Assembly (NCBI GenBank): GCA_905212395.1
Contig: CAJMEI010000087.1
Coordinates: 1-5,420, forward strand
Direction of reading: 5' to 3'
From: an uncultured Christensenella sp.
GTDB lineage: Bacteria > Bacillota > Clostridia > Christensenellales > Borkfalkiaceae
DNA: 5,420 bases
Part shown: positions 1 through 5,420 of the stretch, one piece after another
How positions within the stretch are numbered: the first letter of the stretch is position 1
How the letters are laid out: every line of letters starts with the position of its first letter
Notes under the pieces: model-generated
Databases searched by the model: none
Told to the model about the DNA's origin: nothing
Seen by the model: the letters and a program-made list of their open reading frames with translations, nothing else
Program-made: the position numbers and the translations under genes

Positions 1-1066
1 CGATTTTAATTTGCGTTTGGTCGTAGTAGTTTAACAATATAACTTGTTTATCGCCTTTTTTAATTTGATAAACGTTTGCAAGAATCAGTTCCCCTTTAAC
101 TCTGTTTTGTTCGAATTTTTCGCTATATTCAAGCGTTTCAAAAACTGCGTTTTGCTTTTTTTCCGCCTTTTTTAAATGTGAAGAAATTTTAGCTAGCAAA
201 GAATTCTTTTTTAAAGAAAAATCTTTTTCGCTTTCCGATTTATCAAAAAATTCTTTTTGGCAAATAAGTAAATCTTCGTAAAAGGTTTTTTCTTGCTCGC
301 AAAAACAAGTTAAATCGCAACAAGAAAAATCCGTAAAATTTTGAGAAGTTATAATGCAAGGATTTATCTCGCAATTTCTTAAAAAATCAGCAAAATTTTC
401 GTAAAAATTTTCAACTGAAATAATTTTAGAAAACCTATGCGCGATTTCTTGCGAAGTCGTTACCGATAGTCCCGAAAAGTTTTTAAATAAATAATCGCCT
501 AAATTTTCGCCGTTATATTTTTCAAGAATTTCTAACGCTTTTTCTTTATCGAACGGGTTTATTTTATCTTGTTTTTTAGGTAGAGTATAAGTTAGTCCCG
601 TAAATAACGGTCTTACCGAATTTACTTCTAGCGTCGTGTTTTTTAAAGTACCTAAAATCGTAGAATTTTCGCATAAAATTACGTTTGAATATTTGCCCAT
701 TATTTCAACGTAAAGCTTTTTTTCGCTTTTTTCAAACAGTTCGTTTTTGTTTTCTATCGTAATTTCTACAATTCTTTCCCAACCTAATTGTTTTATACCT
801 TTTATCTCTCCGCCCGATAGGTGTTTTCTAAGTAACATACAAAAATTAGGCGCGACTAGCGGATTTGTTTTATCTAGGTTTGTTAAAGCGATTCTCGCGT
901 ATTTTGCGTGCGCGCTTATAACTAATTTTAAGGTCTTTCCACGGCAATAAACGGATAAAGTAATTTCTTCTTTATTCGGTTGGTTTACCTTGTTTATTTT
1001 TCCGCCCGTTAAAGTTTCGTTTAATTTTTCAACGGTTTTACTTATGTTAAAAGCGTCTAACGCCAT
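1..1066 (-). CDS. rqcH: RqcH / Rqc2-like (FbpA, NFACT family) ribosome quality control factor, N-terminal 355 codons, 3' part outside window
   Basis: Reading the minus strand from ATG 1066-1064 gives an uninterrupted 355-codon frame to the window edge. An AGGAG at 1077-1073, 6 bases upstream, fixes the start. Family members are about 570 residues, so roughly 60% is present: the NFACT-N region, the HhH-like part and the start of the coiled coil. The C-terminal NFACT-R domain is not visible. Family signatures seen: GGKINKVNQP (21-30), FCMLLRKHL (75-83), YVEIMGKYSNVIL (119-131) and KGELILANVYQI (324-335). The known role in Bacillus subtilis is to bind 50S subunits carrying stalled peptidyl-tRNA and recruit alanyl-tRNA, building C-terminal alanine tails that mark the chain for degradation. 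Oddities: the conserved Asp97-Arg98 pair reads Glu97-Arg98 in ungapped register, and seven cysteines lie within residues 232-269. It is transcribed divergently from tig-clpP-clpX. The symbols fbpA and yloA are older names for the same family. Family assignment is very secure; activity is inferred. Confidence 0.95.
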   Translation of the reverse strand, partial: MALDAFNISKTVEKLNETLTGGKINKVNQPNKEEITLSVYCRGKTLKLVISAHAKYARIALTNLDKTNPLVAPNFCMLLRKHLSGGEIKGIKQLGWERIVEITIENKNELFEKSEKKLYVEIMGKYSNVILCENSTILGTLKNTTLEVNSVRPLFTGLTYTLPKKQDKINPFDKEKALEILEKYNGENLGDYLFKNFSGLSVTTSQEIAHRFSKIISVENFYENFADFLRNCEINPCIITSQNFTDFSCCDLTCFCEQEKTFYEDLLICQKEFFDKSESEKDFSLKKNSLLAKISSHLKKAEKKQNAVFETLEYSEKFEQNRVKGELILANVYQIKKGDKQVILLNYYDQTQIKI

Positions 1067-1124
1067 AGTTTTCTCCTAATAAAAAGATATCGTACGCGTA
1101 GTGTTAAAAATTTCGACTAACGCT

Positions 1125-1153
1125 ATTATATATATAAAATGTAAAAAAGTAAA
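1125..1153 (-). promoter_or_regulatory. Putative sigma-A promoter of rqcH
   Basis: On the minus strand a perfect -10 hexamer TATAAT lies at 1130-1125. Seventeen bases upstream is TTTACT (1153-1148), which matches four of six bases of the TTGACA consensus. Transcription would start near 1118, leaving a leader of about 50 bases before the rqcH ATG. The flanks are A/T-rich, so chance matches are possible, but the spacing is ideal and the orientation and position fit the gene. Confidence 0.6.
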
Positions 1154-1181
1154 ATAAATAACGAAAAAGAGTAAAAAATGC

Positions 1182-1210
1182 TTTCCATTTTTATTTTTAT
1201 GTGATAAAAT
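1182..1210 (+). promoter_or_regulatory. Putative sigma-A promoter (extended -10) of the tig-clpP-clpX operon
   Basis: TTTCCA at 1182-1187 (four of six to TTGACA), a 17-base spacer and TAAAAT at 1205-1210 form a plausible promoter. The TG at 1202-1203 adds an extended -10 (TGATAAAAT). The start would fall near 1217, about 35 bases before the tig ATG. A second extended -10-like element, TGGTATAGC, sits at 1210-1218 but has a poorer -35. No HrcA (CIRCE) or CtsR operator is visible here. Confidence 0.55.
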
Positions 1211-1252
1211 GGTATAGCGATTTGCGAAAAAATCGAGAAACAGGAGCATAAA

Positions 1253-2539
1253 ATGAAGTACACTTTTAAAAACGGTGAAAAAAGCACGGTTGTAGCAAAA
1301 ATTACATTAGATTCAAAAGAATGGGCGGACGCAATAGGTGAAGCGTATAATAAAAATAAAGGTAAATTCAATATTCACGGATTTCGTAAAGGACACGCTC
1401 CCAAACACGTTATAGAACAATTATACGGCAAGGGCGTATTTTTCGAAGAAGCTGTAAACATAGCTTTACCTAAATATTACGAAGAATTTTTATCCAAAGA
1501 AAAGTCTATCGAAGATATAGACCGTCCCGACGTTGAAATCGACAAGCTTGATGACAACGGCGTAACGTTCAGTTTAACTATTCCCGTAAAACCCGAAGTT
1601 AAGCTCGGCGCGTATACGGGTATAAATATCGAAAAAGTTGTGTATAATGTTACGGAAGACGACGTAAACAAAGAATTAGACAGATTAAAAGAAAGAAATT
1701 CGAGAGAAGTTTCCGTTACGGACAGAGCTTGTCAAGACGGAGATATAACGGTAATAGATTACTGCGGAAAAATCGACGGAGTAGAATTTGCGGGCGGAAA
1801 AGCCGAAAAGCAAACGTTGGTTTTAGGTAGCAAGACCTTTATTCCCGGATTCGAAGAACAAGTCGTAGGAATGAATATCGGAGAAGAAAAAGACATAAAC
1901 GTTAAATTCCCCGACGATTATCCTTCCGAAGAAGTAAAGGGCAAAGAAGCCGTATTTACCGTTAAATTACACGAAATAAAAGTTAAAGAACTCCCCGAAG
2001 TTACGGACGAATTCATTAAAGAAGCTACGGGAGAAGAAAACTTAGAAGCGTGGAAAGTTAAGACTATTGAAAAACTTAAAAAAGCAAACGATACGAAAGC
2101 GAATAACGAAACCGAAGACAAGTTGGTGGTAGCTATTTCGGACGCTACGGAAGTTGATATTCCAAGAGCTATGATTGAAAGACAAATAGATTATTTTATA
2201 CAAGAAACCGAGTATAGAATGATGTATCAAGGCTTAAAGTTAGAAGATTATCTTAAATATTTAGGACAAAGCATGGAAGAATACCGCAAAGGTTATGAAG
2301 ACGTAGCTTTAAAGAGAGTTAAACAACAACTCGTTATAGAAGAGATAATCAAAAAGGAAAACATTACTGCTAGTCAAGAAGAAATAGACGCAAAAGTTGC
2401 CGAACAAGCAAAATCGGTCGGAAAAGAAGTAGAAGAATATAAAAAATCTATGGACCCGAGACAGTTCCAATATATAGAACATTCTATCGTCGTTGAAAAA
2501 TTGTTCGACTTCTTAAAGGCTAACAACAATATCGCTTAA
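1253..2539 (+). CDS. tig: Trigger factor, ribosome-associated chaperone and peptidyl-prolyl isomerase
   Basis: This 428-residue protein has the usual family length and three-domain order. The N-terminal ribosome-binding domain (about 1-112) contains the signature loop GFRKGHAP at residues 43-50, the same numbering as in Escherichia coli; this loop docks on ribosomal protein uL23 at the tunnel exit. The FKBP-type isomerase domain (about 160-243) includes FIPGFEEQ (196-203) and a VFTVKLHEIK ending. The helical, SurA-like chaperone domain (about 245-428) is highly charged and cradles nascent chains. The start is set by AGGAG at 1242-1246, 6 bases before the ATG. No domain is missing or broken. 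It is the first gene of a cluster with clpP and clpX, an order common in Clostridia, linking early folding to degradation. A terminator-like hairpin follows its stop codon, so it may be made in excess over clpP and clpX. Identification is secure. Confidence 0.98.
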   Translation: MKYTFKNGEKSTVVAKITLDSKEWADAIGEAYNKNKGKFNIHGFRKGHAPKHVIEQLYGKGVFFEEAVNIALPKYYEEFLSKEKSIEDIDRPDVEIDKLDDNGVTFSLTIPVKPEVKLGAYTGINIEKVVYNVTEDDVNKELDRLKERNSREVSVTDRACQDGDITVIDYCGKIDGVEFAGGKAEKQTLVLGSKTFIPGFEEQVVGMNIGEEKDINVKFPDDYPSEEVKGKEAVFTVKLHEIKVKELPEVTDEFIKEATGEENLEAWKVKTIEKLKKANDTKANNETEDKLVVAISDATEVDIPRAMIERQIDYFIQETEYRMMYQGLKLEDYLKYLGQSMEEYRKGYEDVALKRVKQQLVIEEIIKKENITASQEEIDAKVAEQAKSVGKEVEEYKKSMDPRQFQYIEHSIVVEKLFDFLKANNNIA

Positions 2540-2552
2540 TTATTTACTAAGG

Positions 2553-2590
2553 AAAGTTTGCGGAAGAAATTCTGCAAACTTTTGTTTTCA
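2553..2590 (+). terminator. Intercistronic terminator-like hairpin between tig and clpP
   Basis: An inverted repeat pairs 2553-2564 (AAAGTTTGCGGA) with 2571-2582 (TCTGCAAACTTT). It forms 12 pairs including one G-U, with the six-base loop AGAAAT. The 3' arm runs into TTTTGTTTT (2580-2588), so the shape is that of an intrinsic terminator with an imperfect U-run. It begins 13 bases after the tig stop and ends about 20 bases before the clpP ribosome binding site. Because no good promoter is seen between it and clpP, partial read-through (attenuation) or an mRNA processing/stability role is as likely as full termination. Confidence 0.65.
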
Positions 2591-2613
2591 AATATTTTTT
2601 ATTAGGAGTGAAA

Positions 2614-3201
2614 ATGGTTAAAAATTATATACCTACCGTAATCGACCAATCGGACAGGGGCGAAAGAGTATACGACATTTATTCGAGATTGTTAGAAGAC
2701 AGGGTTATATTTATCGCCGACGAAATAGATATGCAACTTGCAAATTCCGTAGTGGCGCAACTATTATATCTCGAATCCAAAGATTCCACTAAGGATATAG
2801 CTATGTATATAAACTCGCCCGGCGGATTAGTAACTGCGGGAATGGCAATTTACGACACTATGAGATATATCAAGTGCGACGTATGTACTATTTGTATAGG
2901 AATGGCTGCATCTATGGGGGCGTTTTTACTTGCCGGCGGAACGAAAGGCAAACGTTTTGCTTTAAAAAACGCGGAAATAATGATTCATCAACCCTTAGGC
3001 GGAGCGCAAGGTCAAGCGAGCGATATTTCTATTCAAGCGGAACAAATATTAAAAACCAAAAAGAAATTAAACACGATTTTAGCCGAAAATACGGGAAAAC
3101 CCTACGAACAAATAGAAAAAGATACCGACAGAGATAATTATATGACGACGGAAGAAGCGTTAAATTACGGCATAATTGACGGAATTTACGATAAGAGATA
3201 A
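2614..3201 (+). CDS. clpP: ClpP, ATP-dependent Clp protease proteolytic subunit
   Basis: This is the serine peptidase of the Clp system. ClpP forms a double heptameric ring in the cytoplasm and degrades proteins threaded in by a Clp ATPase such as ClpX. Counting from ATG 2614 it has 195 residues. The catalytic triad is complete: Ser100 in GMAASMGA, His125 in MIHQPLGG and Asp174 in DTDRDN. Other family marks are YINSPGG (65-71) in the substrate-binding strand and the N-terminal axial-loop segment IPTVIDQ (6-12). There is no long propeptide, as is usual in Bacillota. I chose ATG 2614 because AGGAG (2604-2608) lies 5 bases upstream; an in-frame GTG at 2608 overlaps that site and cannot be the start. 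clpX follows after 18 bases, so the two are co-translated partners. Nothing is odd in the active site or length. Confidence 0.98.
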   Translation: MVKNYIPTVIDQSDRGERVYDIYSRLLEDRVIFIADEIDMQLANSVVAQLLYLESKDSTKDIAMYINSPGGLVTAGMAIYDTMRYIKCDVCTICIGMAASMGAFLLAGGTKGKRFALKNAEIMIHQPLGGAQGQASDISIQAEQILKTKKKLNTILAENTGKPYEQIEKDTDRDNYMTTEEALNYGIIDGIYDKR

Positions 3202-3219
3202 AAACGTAAAGGAGTTAAT

Positions 3220-4461
3220 ATGAATAATTTGAAAAATACCGAACGCTGTATTAAATGTTCTTTTTGCAATAAAGAAGAAGACGCCGTAAGGCAATTAGTC
3301 GCAGGTCCTAACGGGCTGTTTATATGCGACGAATGTATTTCCGCATGCCAAGAAGAACTCGATTTAAACAATAAATTTAAAGAAGAAACGGAACTTAATT
3401 TATTAAAACCCAATAAAATAAAAGAAGAGCTCGACAAATACGTAATAGGACAAGAAAAAGCAAAAAAAGTATTGTCGGTTGCGGTATATAACCATTATAA
3501 AAGAGTCCGTTTATTAAGCGAAAACGAAAAAAACAATACCGAAATCGAAAAGAGCAACATACTTTTATTAGGACCAACGGGTAGCGGAAAAACGTTGCTT
3601 GCCAGAACGCTTGCTAAAATTTTAAACGTGCCTTTCGCGGTTGCGGACGCAACAACTTTAACGGAAGCGGGTTACGTAGGGGAAGACGTAGAAAATATTT
3701 TGTTAAAGCTTATACAAAACGCCGATTACGACGTTTCGAGAGCCGAAAAAGGTATAATTTATATCGACGAAATAGATAAAATCGCAAGAAAAAGCGAAAA
3801 TACTTCTATAACGAGAGACGTTTCGGGAGAAGGCGTTCAACAAGCGTTACTAAAAATTATAGAGTCAACCGTAGCGTCCGTTCCACCGCAAGGCGGAAGA
3901 AAACACCCTCAACAAGAAGTAATAAAAATAGATACTACAAACATATTATTTATATGCGGGGGGGCGTTTGTCGGAATAGATAAAATTATTGCTAAACGCA
4001 AGAGTTCCTACGGAATGGGATTTGGTACAAGTATAGACTTAAAAAACGAAAAAGAAAGCAATTTACTTGAAGATTTACAACCCCAAGATTTAACGAATTT
4101 TGGACTTATCCCCGAACTTGTCGGCAGAATTCCGATTACGGTTTCTTTAAACGCGTTAACGGAAGAAGCGTTGGTTTCCATTATGACCGAACCTAAAAAC
4201 GCGCTAATTAAACAATACTCTAAACTATTCGAAGTAGACGGAGTTAATCTTACCGTTAAGGACGAAGCCGTTAAAGCCATTGCGCACAAAGCGATAGAGC
4301 TAAAAACGGGCGCAAGGGGACTTAGAACCATATTCGAAAACTTAATGTTAGATTGTATGTACGACGTACCTTCGGACGAAACGGTTGAAGAAGTGGTAAT
4401 AGATAAAGACGTTGTAGAAGGTAAAGAAAAACCGAAAATAGTTCATAAAGAAATAGCTTAA
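3220..4461 (+). CDS. clpX: ClpX, AAA+ unfoldase subunit of the ClpXP protease
   Basis: ClpX is a hexameric ATPase that recognises tagged substrates, unfolds them and passes them to ClpP. The 413-residue protein has all parts. Its N-terminal C4 zinc-binding domain has Cys13, Cys16, Cys36 and Cys39 (CSFC and CDEC), with an additional Cys10. The Walker A is GPTGSGKT (118-125), the pore-1 loop GYVG (151-154) and the Walker B IIYIDEID (179-186). Pore-2 and RKH-loop regions follow (SGEGVQQALLK, then RKH at 227-229). The ClpP-docking loop is MGF at 266-268 where IGF is common. The arginine finger is Arg303 in GLIPELVGR and the sensor 2 Arg366 in GARGLR. The start has AAAGGAG at 3208-3214, 5 bases upstream. 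It is the last gene of the cluster; tandem stops TAA-TAG and an intrinsic terminator follow. Identification is secure. Confidence 0.98.
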   Translation: MNNLKNTERCIKCSFCNKEEDAVRQLVAGPNGLFICDECISACQEELDLNNKFKEETELNLLKPNKIKEELDKYVIGQEKAKKVLSVAVYNHYKRVRLLSENEKNNTEIEKSNILLLGPTGSGKTLLARTLAKILNVPFAVADATTLTEAGYVGEDVENILLKLIQNADYDVSRAEKGIIYIDEIDKIARKSENTSITRDVSGEGVQQALLKIIESTVASVPPQGGRKHPQQEVIKIDTTNILFICGGAFVGIDKIIAKRKSSYGMGFGTSIDLKNEKESNLLEDLQPQDLTNFGLIPELVGRIPITVSLNALTEEALVSIMTEPKNALIKQYSKLFEVDGVNLTVKDEAVKAIAHKAIELKTGARGLRTIFENLMLDCMYDVPSDETVEEVVIDKDVVEGKEKPKIVHKEIA

Positions 4462-4464
4462 TAG

Positions 4465-4495
4465 AAAAAGTCGGAGCGAAAGCCCCGATTTTTTT
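4465..4495 (+). terminator. Intrinsic terminator after clpX
   Basis: TCGGAGC (4471-4477) pairs with GCCCCGA (4482-4488) around a GAAA tetraloop, with a single A-C mismatch at 4475/4484. Seven Ts follow at 4489-4495, and a run of As at 4465-4469 can extend the stem. It starts 3 bases beyond the clpX stop and closes the tig-clpP-clpX unit. It is also the last sequence that clearly belongs with the CG-rich-codon part of the window. Confidence 0.85.
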
Positions 4496-4611
4496 ATGGT
4501 AATTTTTTAATAATCGCTAAAGCTGAAAATAAAAAAGAAGAAGGAAAAAAGAAAGCAAAAGAAATTAAAAAAATAGAAAATCCAAAAACTGAGGAAGAGA
4601 TTGCAAACAAT
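4496..4611 (+). other. Purine-rich, lysine-coding stretch at the composition junction; no recognisable gene
   Basis: The frame used by the downstream ATP-grasp gene is open back to the TAG at 4462, but this part encodes only a Lys/Glu-rich run (for example ENKKEEGKKKAKEIKK) that I cannot match to the missing ATP-grasp N-terminus. The other two forward frames hold several stops (for example TAATAA at 4508-4513). There is no ATG start, ribosome binding site or promoter that I can support. The tract at about 4527-4590 is almost all A and G. The change from CG-containing to CG-poor DNA happens here, so this is where a transfer boundary or an assembly join would lie. Confidence 0.5.
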
Positions 4612-5187
4612 AAAGTTTACAACATCTTAAAAAAAGCGAAGGAAAATGGAAAAATAACATATCCAGTATTTGTAAAACCAGCAAGAGGAAGTGCAAGTAT
4701 TGCCATATCTAAAGTATATGATAAAGAGACGGTAGAACTATTATTTGCGCATGATGATGGATTGATGATTCAGGAATATCTTGATGGACAGGAAATAGGA
4801 GCTGACGTTTATATTGATATGATTTCAGGAGAAGTAGTTTCCATTTTTACGAAAAAGAAAATAAAAATGAGAGCTGGAGAAACTGATAAAGCGGTTTCGT
4901 TCAAAGATGAGAAGTTGTTTGAGTTAATAAGAAAATTTGTTTCTGAAGCTGGATATAGGGGGCAGATTGATATTGATATATTTGATATTGATGGAGAGTA
5001 CTATATATCAGAAGTAAATCCTAGATTTGGAGGAGGTTATCCCCATGCCTATGCCTGTGGTGCTGACCATATGACACTGATTCGCAACAATCTGGCAGGA
5101 AATACGAATGAGAGACATATTGGCGAATATCAGACAGGAAAGGTCATGATGAAATATAATGAAATCATGATAATAGATGAAATGTAG
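4612..5187 (+). CDS. ATP-grasp domain protein (carbamoyl-phosphate-synthase-like ligase, polysaccharide-cluster type), C-terminal part with 5' end missing
   Basis: The recognisable sequence runs from about 4612 to the TAG at 5185-5187, roughly 191 codons. ATP-grasp marks are seen in order: YPVFVKP with the ATP-binding Lys (codon 4675-4677), a glycine/serine loop RGSASIAIS, the hinge MIQEYLDGQE, the strand GADVYID, then IDIDIF and EVNPRFGGGYPHA (from 5011), where Glu and Asn would be magnesium ligands. Such enzymes join a carboxylate to an amine or thiol by way of an acyl-phosphate. Close relatives sit in capsule/exopolysaccharide clusters, but their substrate is not evident here. Full-length relatives are about 300 or more residues, so the pre-ATP-grasp domain is absent. 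The first in-frame start-like codon is TTG 4762, inside the domain and without a convincing ribosome binding site. The gene is therefore truncated, either in nature or by an assembly join. Its stop overlaps the ribosome binding site of the next gene, implying co-translation. Codon use differs from clpX. Confidence 0.8.
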   Translation, partial: KVYNILKKAKENGKITYPVFVKPARGSASIAISKVYDKETVELLFAHDDGLMIQEYLDGQEIGADVYIDMISGEVVSIFTKKKIKMRAGETDKAVSFKDEKLFELIRKFVSEAGYRGQIDIDIFDIDGEYYISEVNPRFGGGYPHAYACGADHMTLIRNNLAGNTNERHIGEYQTGKVMMKYNEIMIIDEM

Positions 5188-5197
5188 GAGTAACCAC

Positions 5198-5420
5198 ATG
5201 AAAAGGATATTAATACTTGCCAATTCAGCAAGCGGGTTGTATGATTTTAGAAACGAACTGTTGCTGCGTTTGCTCAAGGAAGGATATGAAGTACATATCA
5301 GTCTGCCTGATGAAGATAAAGTCCCGGAGCTTGTCACAGAAGGCTGTAAAGTATATCATACACCGTTAGACAGAAGAGGAATGAACCCTGTCAGAGATAT
5401 GAAACTGATGAGGGCATATG
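5198..5420 (+). CDS. Glycosyltransferase, family-4-like N-terminal domain, first 74 codons, cut by window edge
   Basis: ATG 5198 follows AGGAG (5186-5190) by 7 bases, and that site overlaps the TAG of the ATP-grasp gene, a tight operon arrangement. The 74 visible residues begin with a Rossmann-type strand (MKRILILAN) and continue with SGLYDFRNELLLRLLKEGYEV-like features: a Gly-Leu-Tyr-x-Phe-Arg turn, a helix, and the strand VHISLP. LDRRGMNPVRD lies near residues 58-68. This pattern is typical of GT-B fold glycosyltransferases of surface-polysaccharide clusters (glycosyltransferase family 4, CapM/EpsD-like). The C-terminal nucleotide-sugar binding half lies outside the window, so donor and acceptor cannot be judged. 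Base composition, with codons such as CTG and CCG and fewer ACG/GCG, matches the ATP-grasp gene, not clpX. The fold is fairly sure; the exact family is less so. Confidence 0.8.
   Translation, partial: MKRILILANSASGLYDFRNELLLRLLKEGYEVHISLPDEDKVPELVTEGCKVYHTPLDRRGMNPVRDMKLMRAY

Noticed and set aside
747..950. 67-codon plus-strand open frame
   Set aside because: It is antisense to a well-conserved part of rqcH, has no ribosome binding site and resembles no protein.
1080..1252. HrcA (CIRCE) or CtsR heat-shock operator for the Clp genes
   Set aside because: Neither the CIRCE inverted repeat nor the CtsR heptamer direct repeat is found here or in front of clpP.
1126..1371. 81-codon minus-strand open frame with hydrophobic stretch
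   Set aside because: It overlaps the promoters and the conserved start of tig in antisense. The hydrophobicity comes from reading A/T-rich DNA backwards.
2583..2603. Separate promoter for clpP
   Set aside because: The stretch is T-rich and offers loose -10-like hexamers only; no -35 at proper spacing was found.
2608..2613. GTG at 2608 as the clpP start
   Set aside because: The GTG overlaps the AGGAG at 2604-2608, leaving no spacing; ATG 2614 has the proper 5-base spacing and matches the usual ClpP N-terminus.
4496..4510. Tiny open frame ATG GTA ATT TTT TAA just after the clpX terminator
   Set aside because: It has four codons, no ribosome binding site (the terminator T-run precedes it) and is no more than chance.
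4762..5187. A 141-codon gene starting at TTG 4762
   Set aside because: The start lies inside the ATP-grasp domain, after the ATP-binding lysine and glycine loop, and has no good ribosome binding site; clear homology continues upstream in frame.
5008..5337. 109-codon minus-strand open frame
   Set aside because: It is antisense across the ATP-grasp end and the glycosyltransferase start, both of which show clear family motifs; the frame has no recognisable features.
1..5420. CRISPR array, tRNA/rRNA gene, insertion sequence ends or attachment sites
   Set aside because: No regularly spaced repeats, cloverleaf-like segments, transposase frames or terminal inverted repeats were seen on either strand.

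Overview
The window carries two unlike stretches of DNA. Positions 1 to about 4495 look like the chromosome of a low-GC, Gram-positive-type bacterium, most likely an uncultured Clostridia-like member of the Bacillota. The support is the strong AGGAG-type ribosome binding sites, the gene order tig-clpP-clpX, the RqcH-type protein that is typical of Bacillota, and an A/T-rich sequence that still uses many CG-containing codons (ACG, GCG, CGA contexts). Positions from about 4500 to 5420 are still AT-rich but poor in CG (4921-5040 has none in 120 bases) and use different codons (GGA, CAG, CTG, AGA, GAT). They carry surface-polysaccharide type genes that resemble those of Lachnospiraceae-like gut bacteria.

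Layout: (1) 1-1066, minus strand, the first 355 codons of rqcH (Rqc2/FbpA/NFACT family), running off the left edge. (2) 1067-1252, a 186-base divergent intergenic region with two back-to-back sigma-A-like promoters, one per direction. (3) 1253-2539, tig (trigger factor). (4) 2553-2590, a terminator-like hairpin between tig and clpP. (5) 2614-3201, clpP. (6) 3220-4461, clpX. (7) 4465-4495, an intrinsic terminator closing the operon. (8) 4496-4611, a purine-rich, lysine-coding stretch with no recognisable gene, where the composition changes. (9) 4612-5187, the C-terminal part of an ATP-grasp enzyme with no usable start. (10) 5198-5420, the start of a family-4-like glycosyltransferase, cut by the right edge.

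The first block forms a coherent protein-quality neighbourhood. Trigger factor binds nascent chains at the ribosome exit. ClpX unfolds substrates and feeds them to the ClpP peptidase. RqcH adds alanine tails to nascent chains stuck on split 50S subunits, and in Bacillus subtilis such tails are known to be ClpXP degrons. Here the tail-making gene lies head-to-head with the operon for the protease that reads the tails.

The second block is a pair of polysaccharide-type genes with different codon use and a beheaded first gene. It is either a transferred segment or, at least as likely, an assembly join in the low-complexity tract near 4500-4610. No wholly new system is evident. The points most worth a second look are this junction, an Asp-to-Glu change at the catalytic DR motif of RqcH, a cysteine cluster in the same protein, and the rqcH/clpXP linkage.
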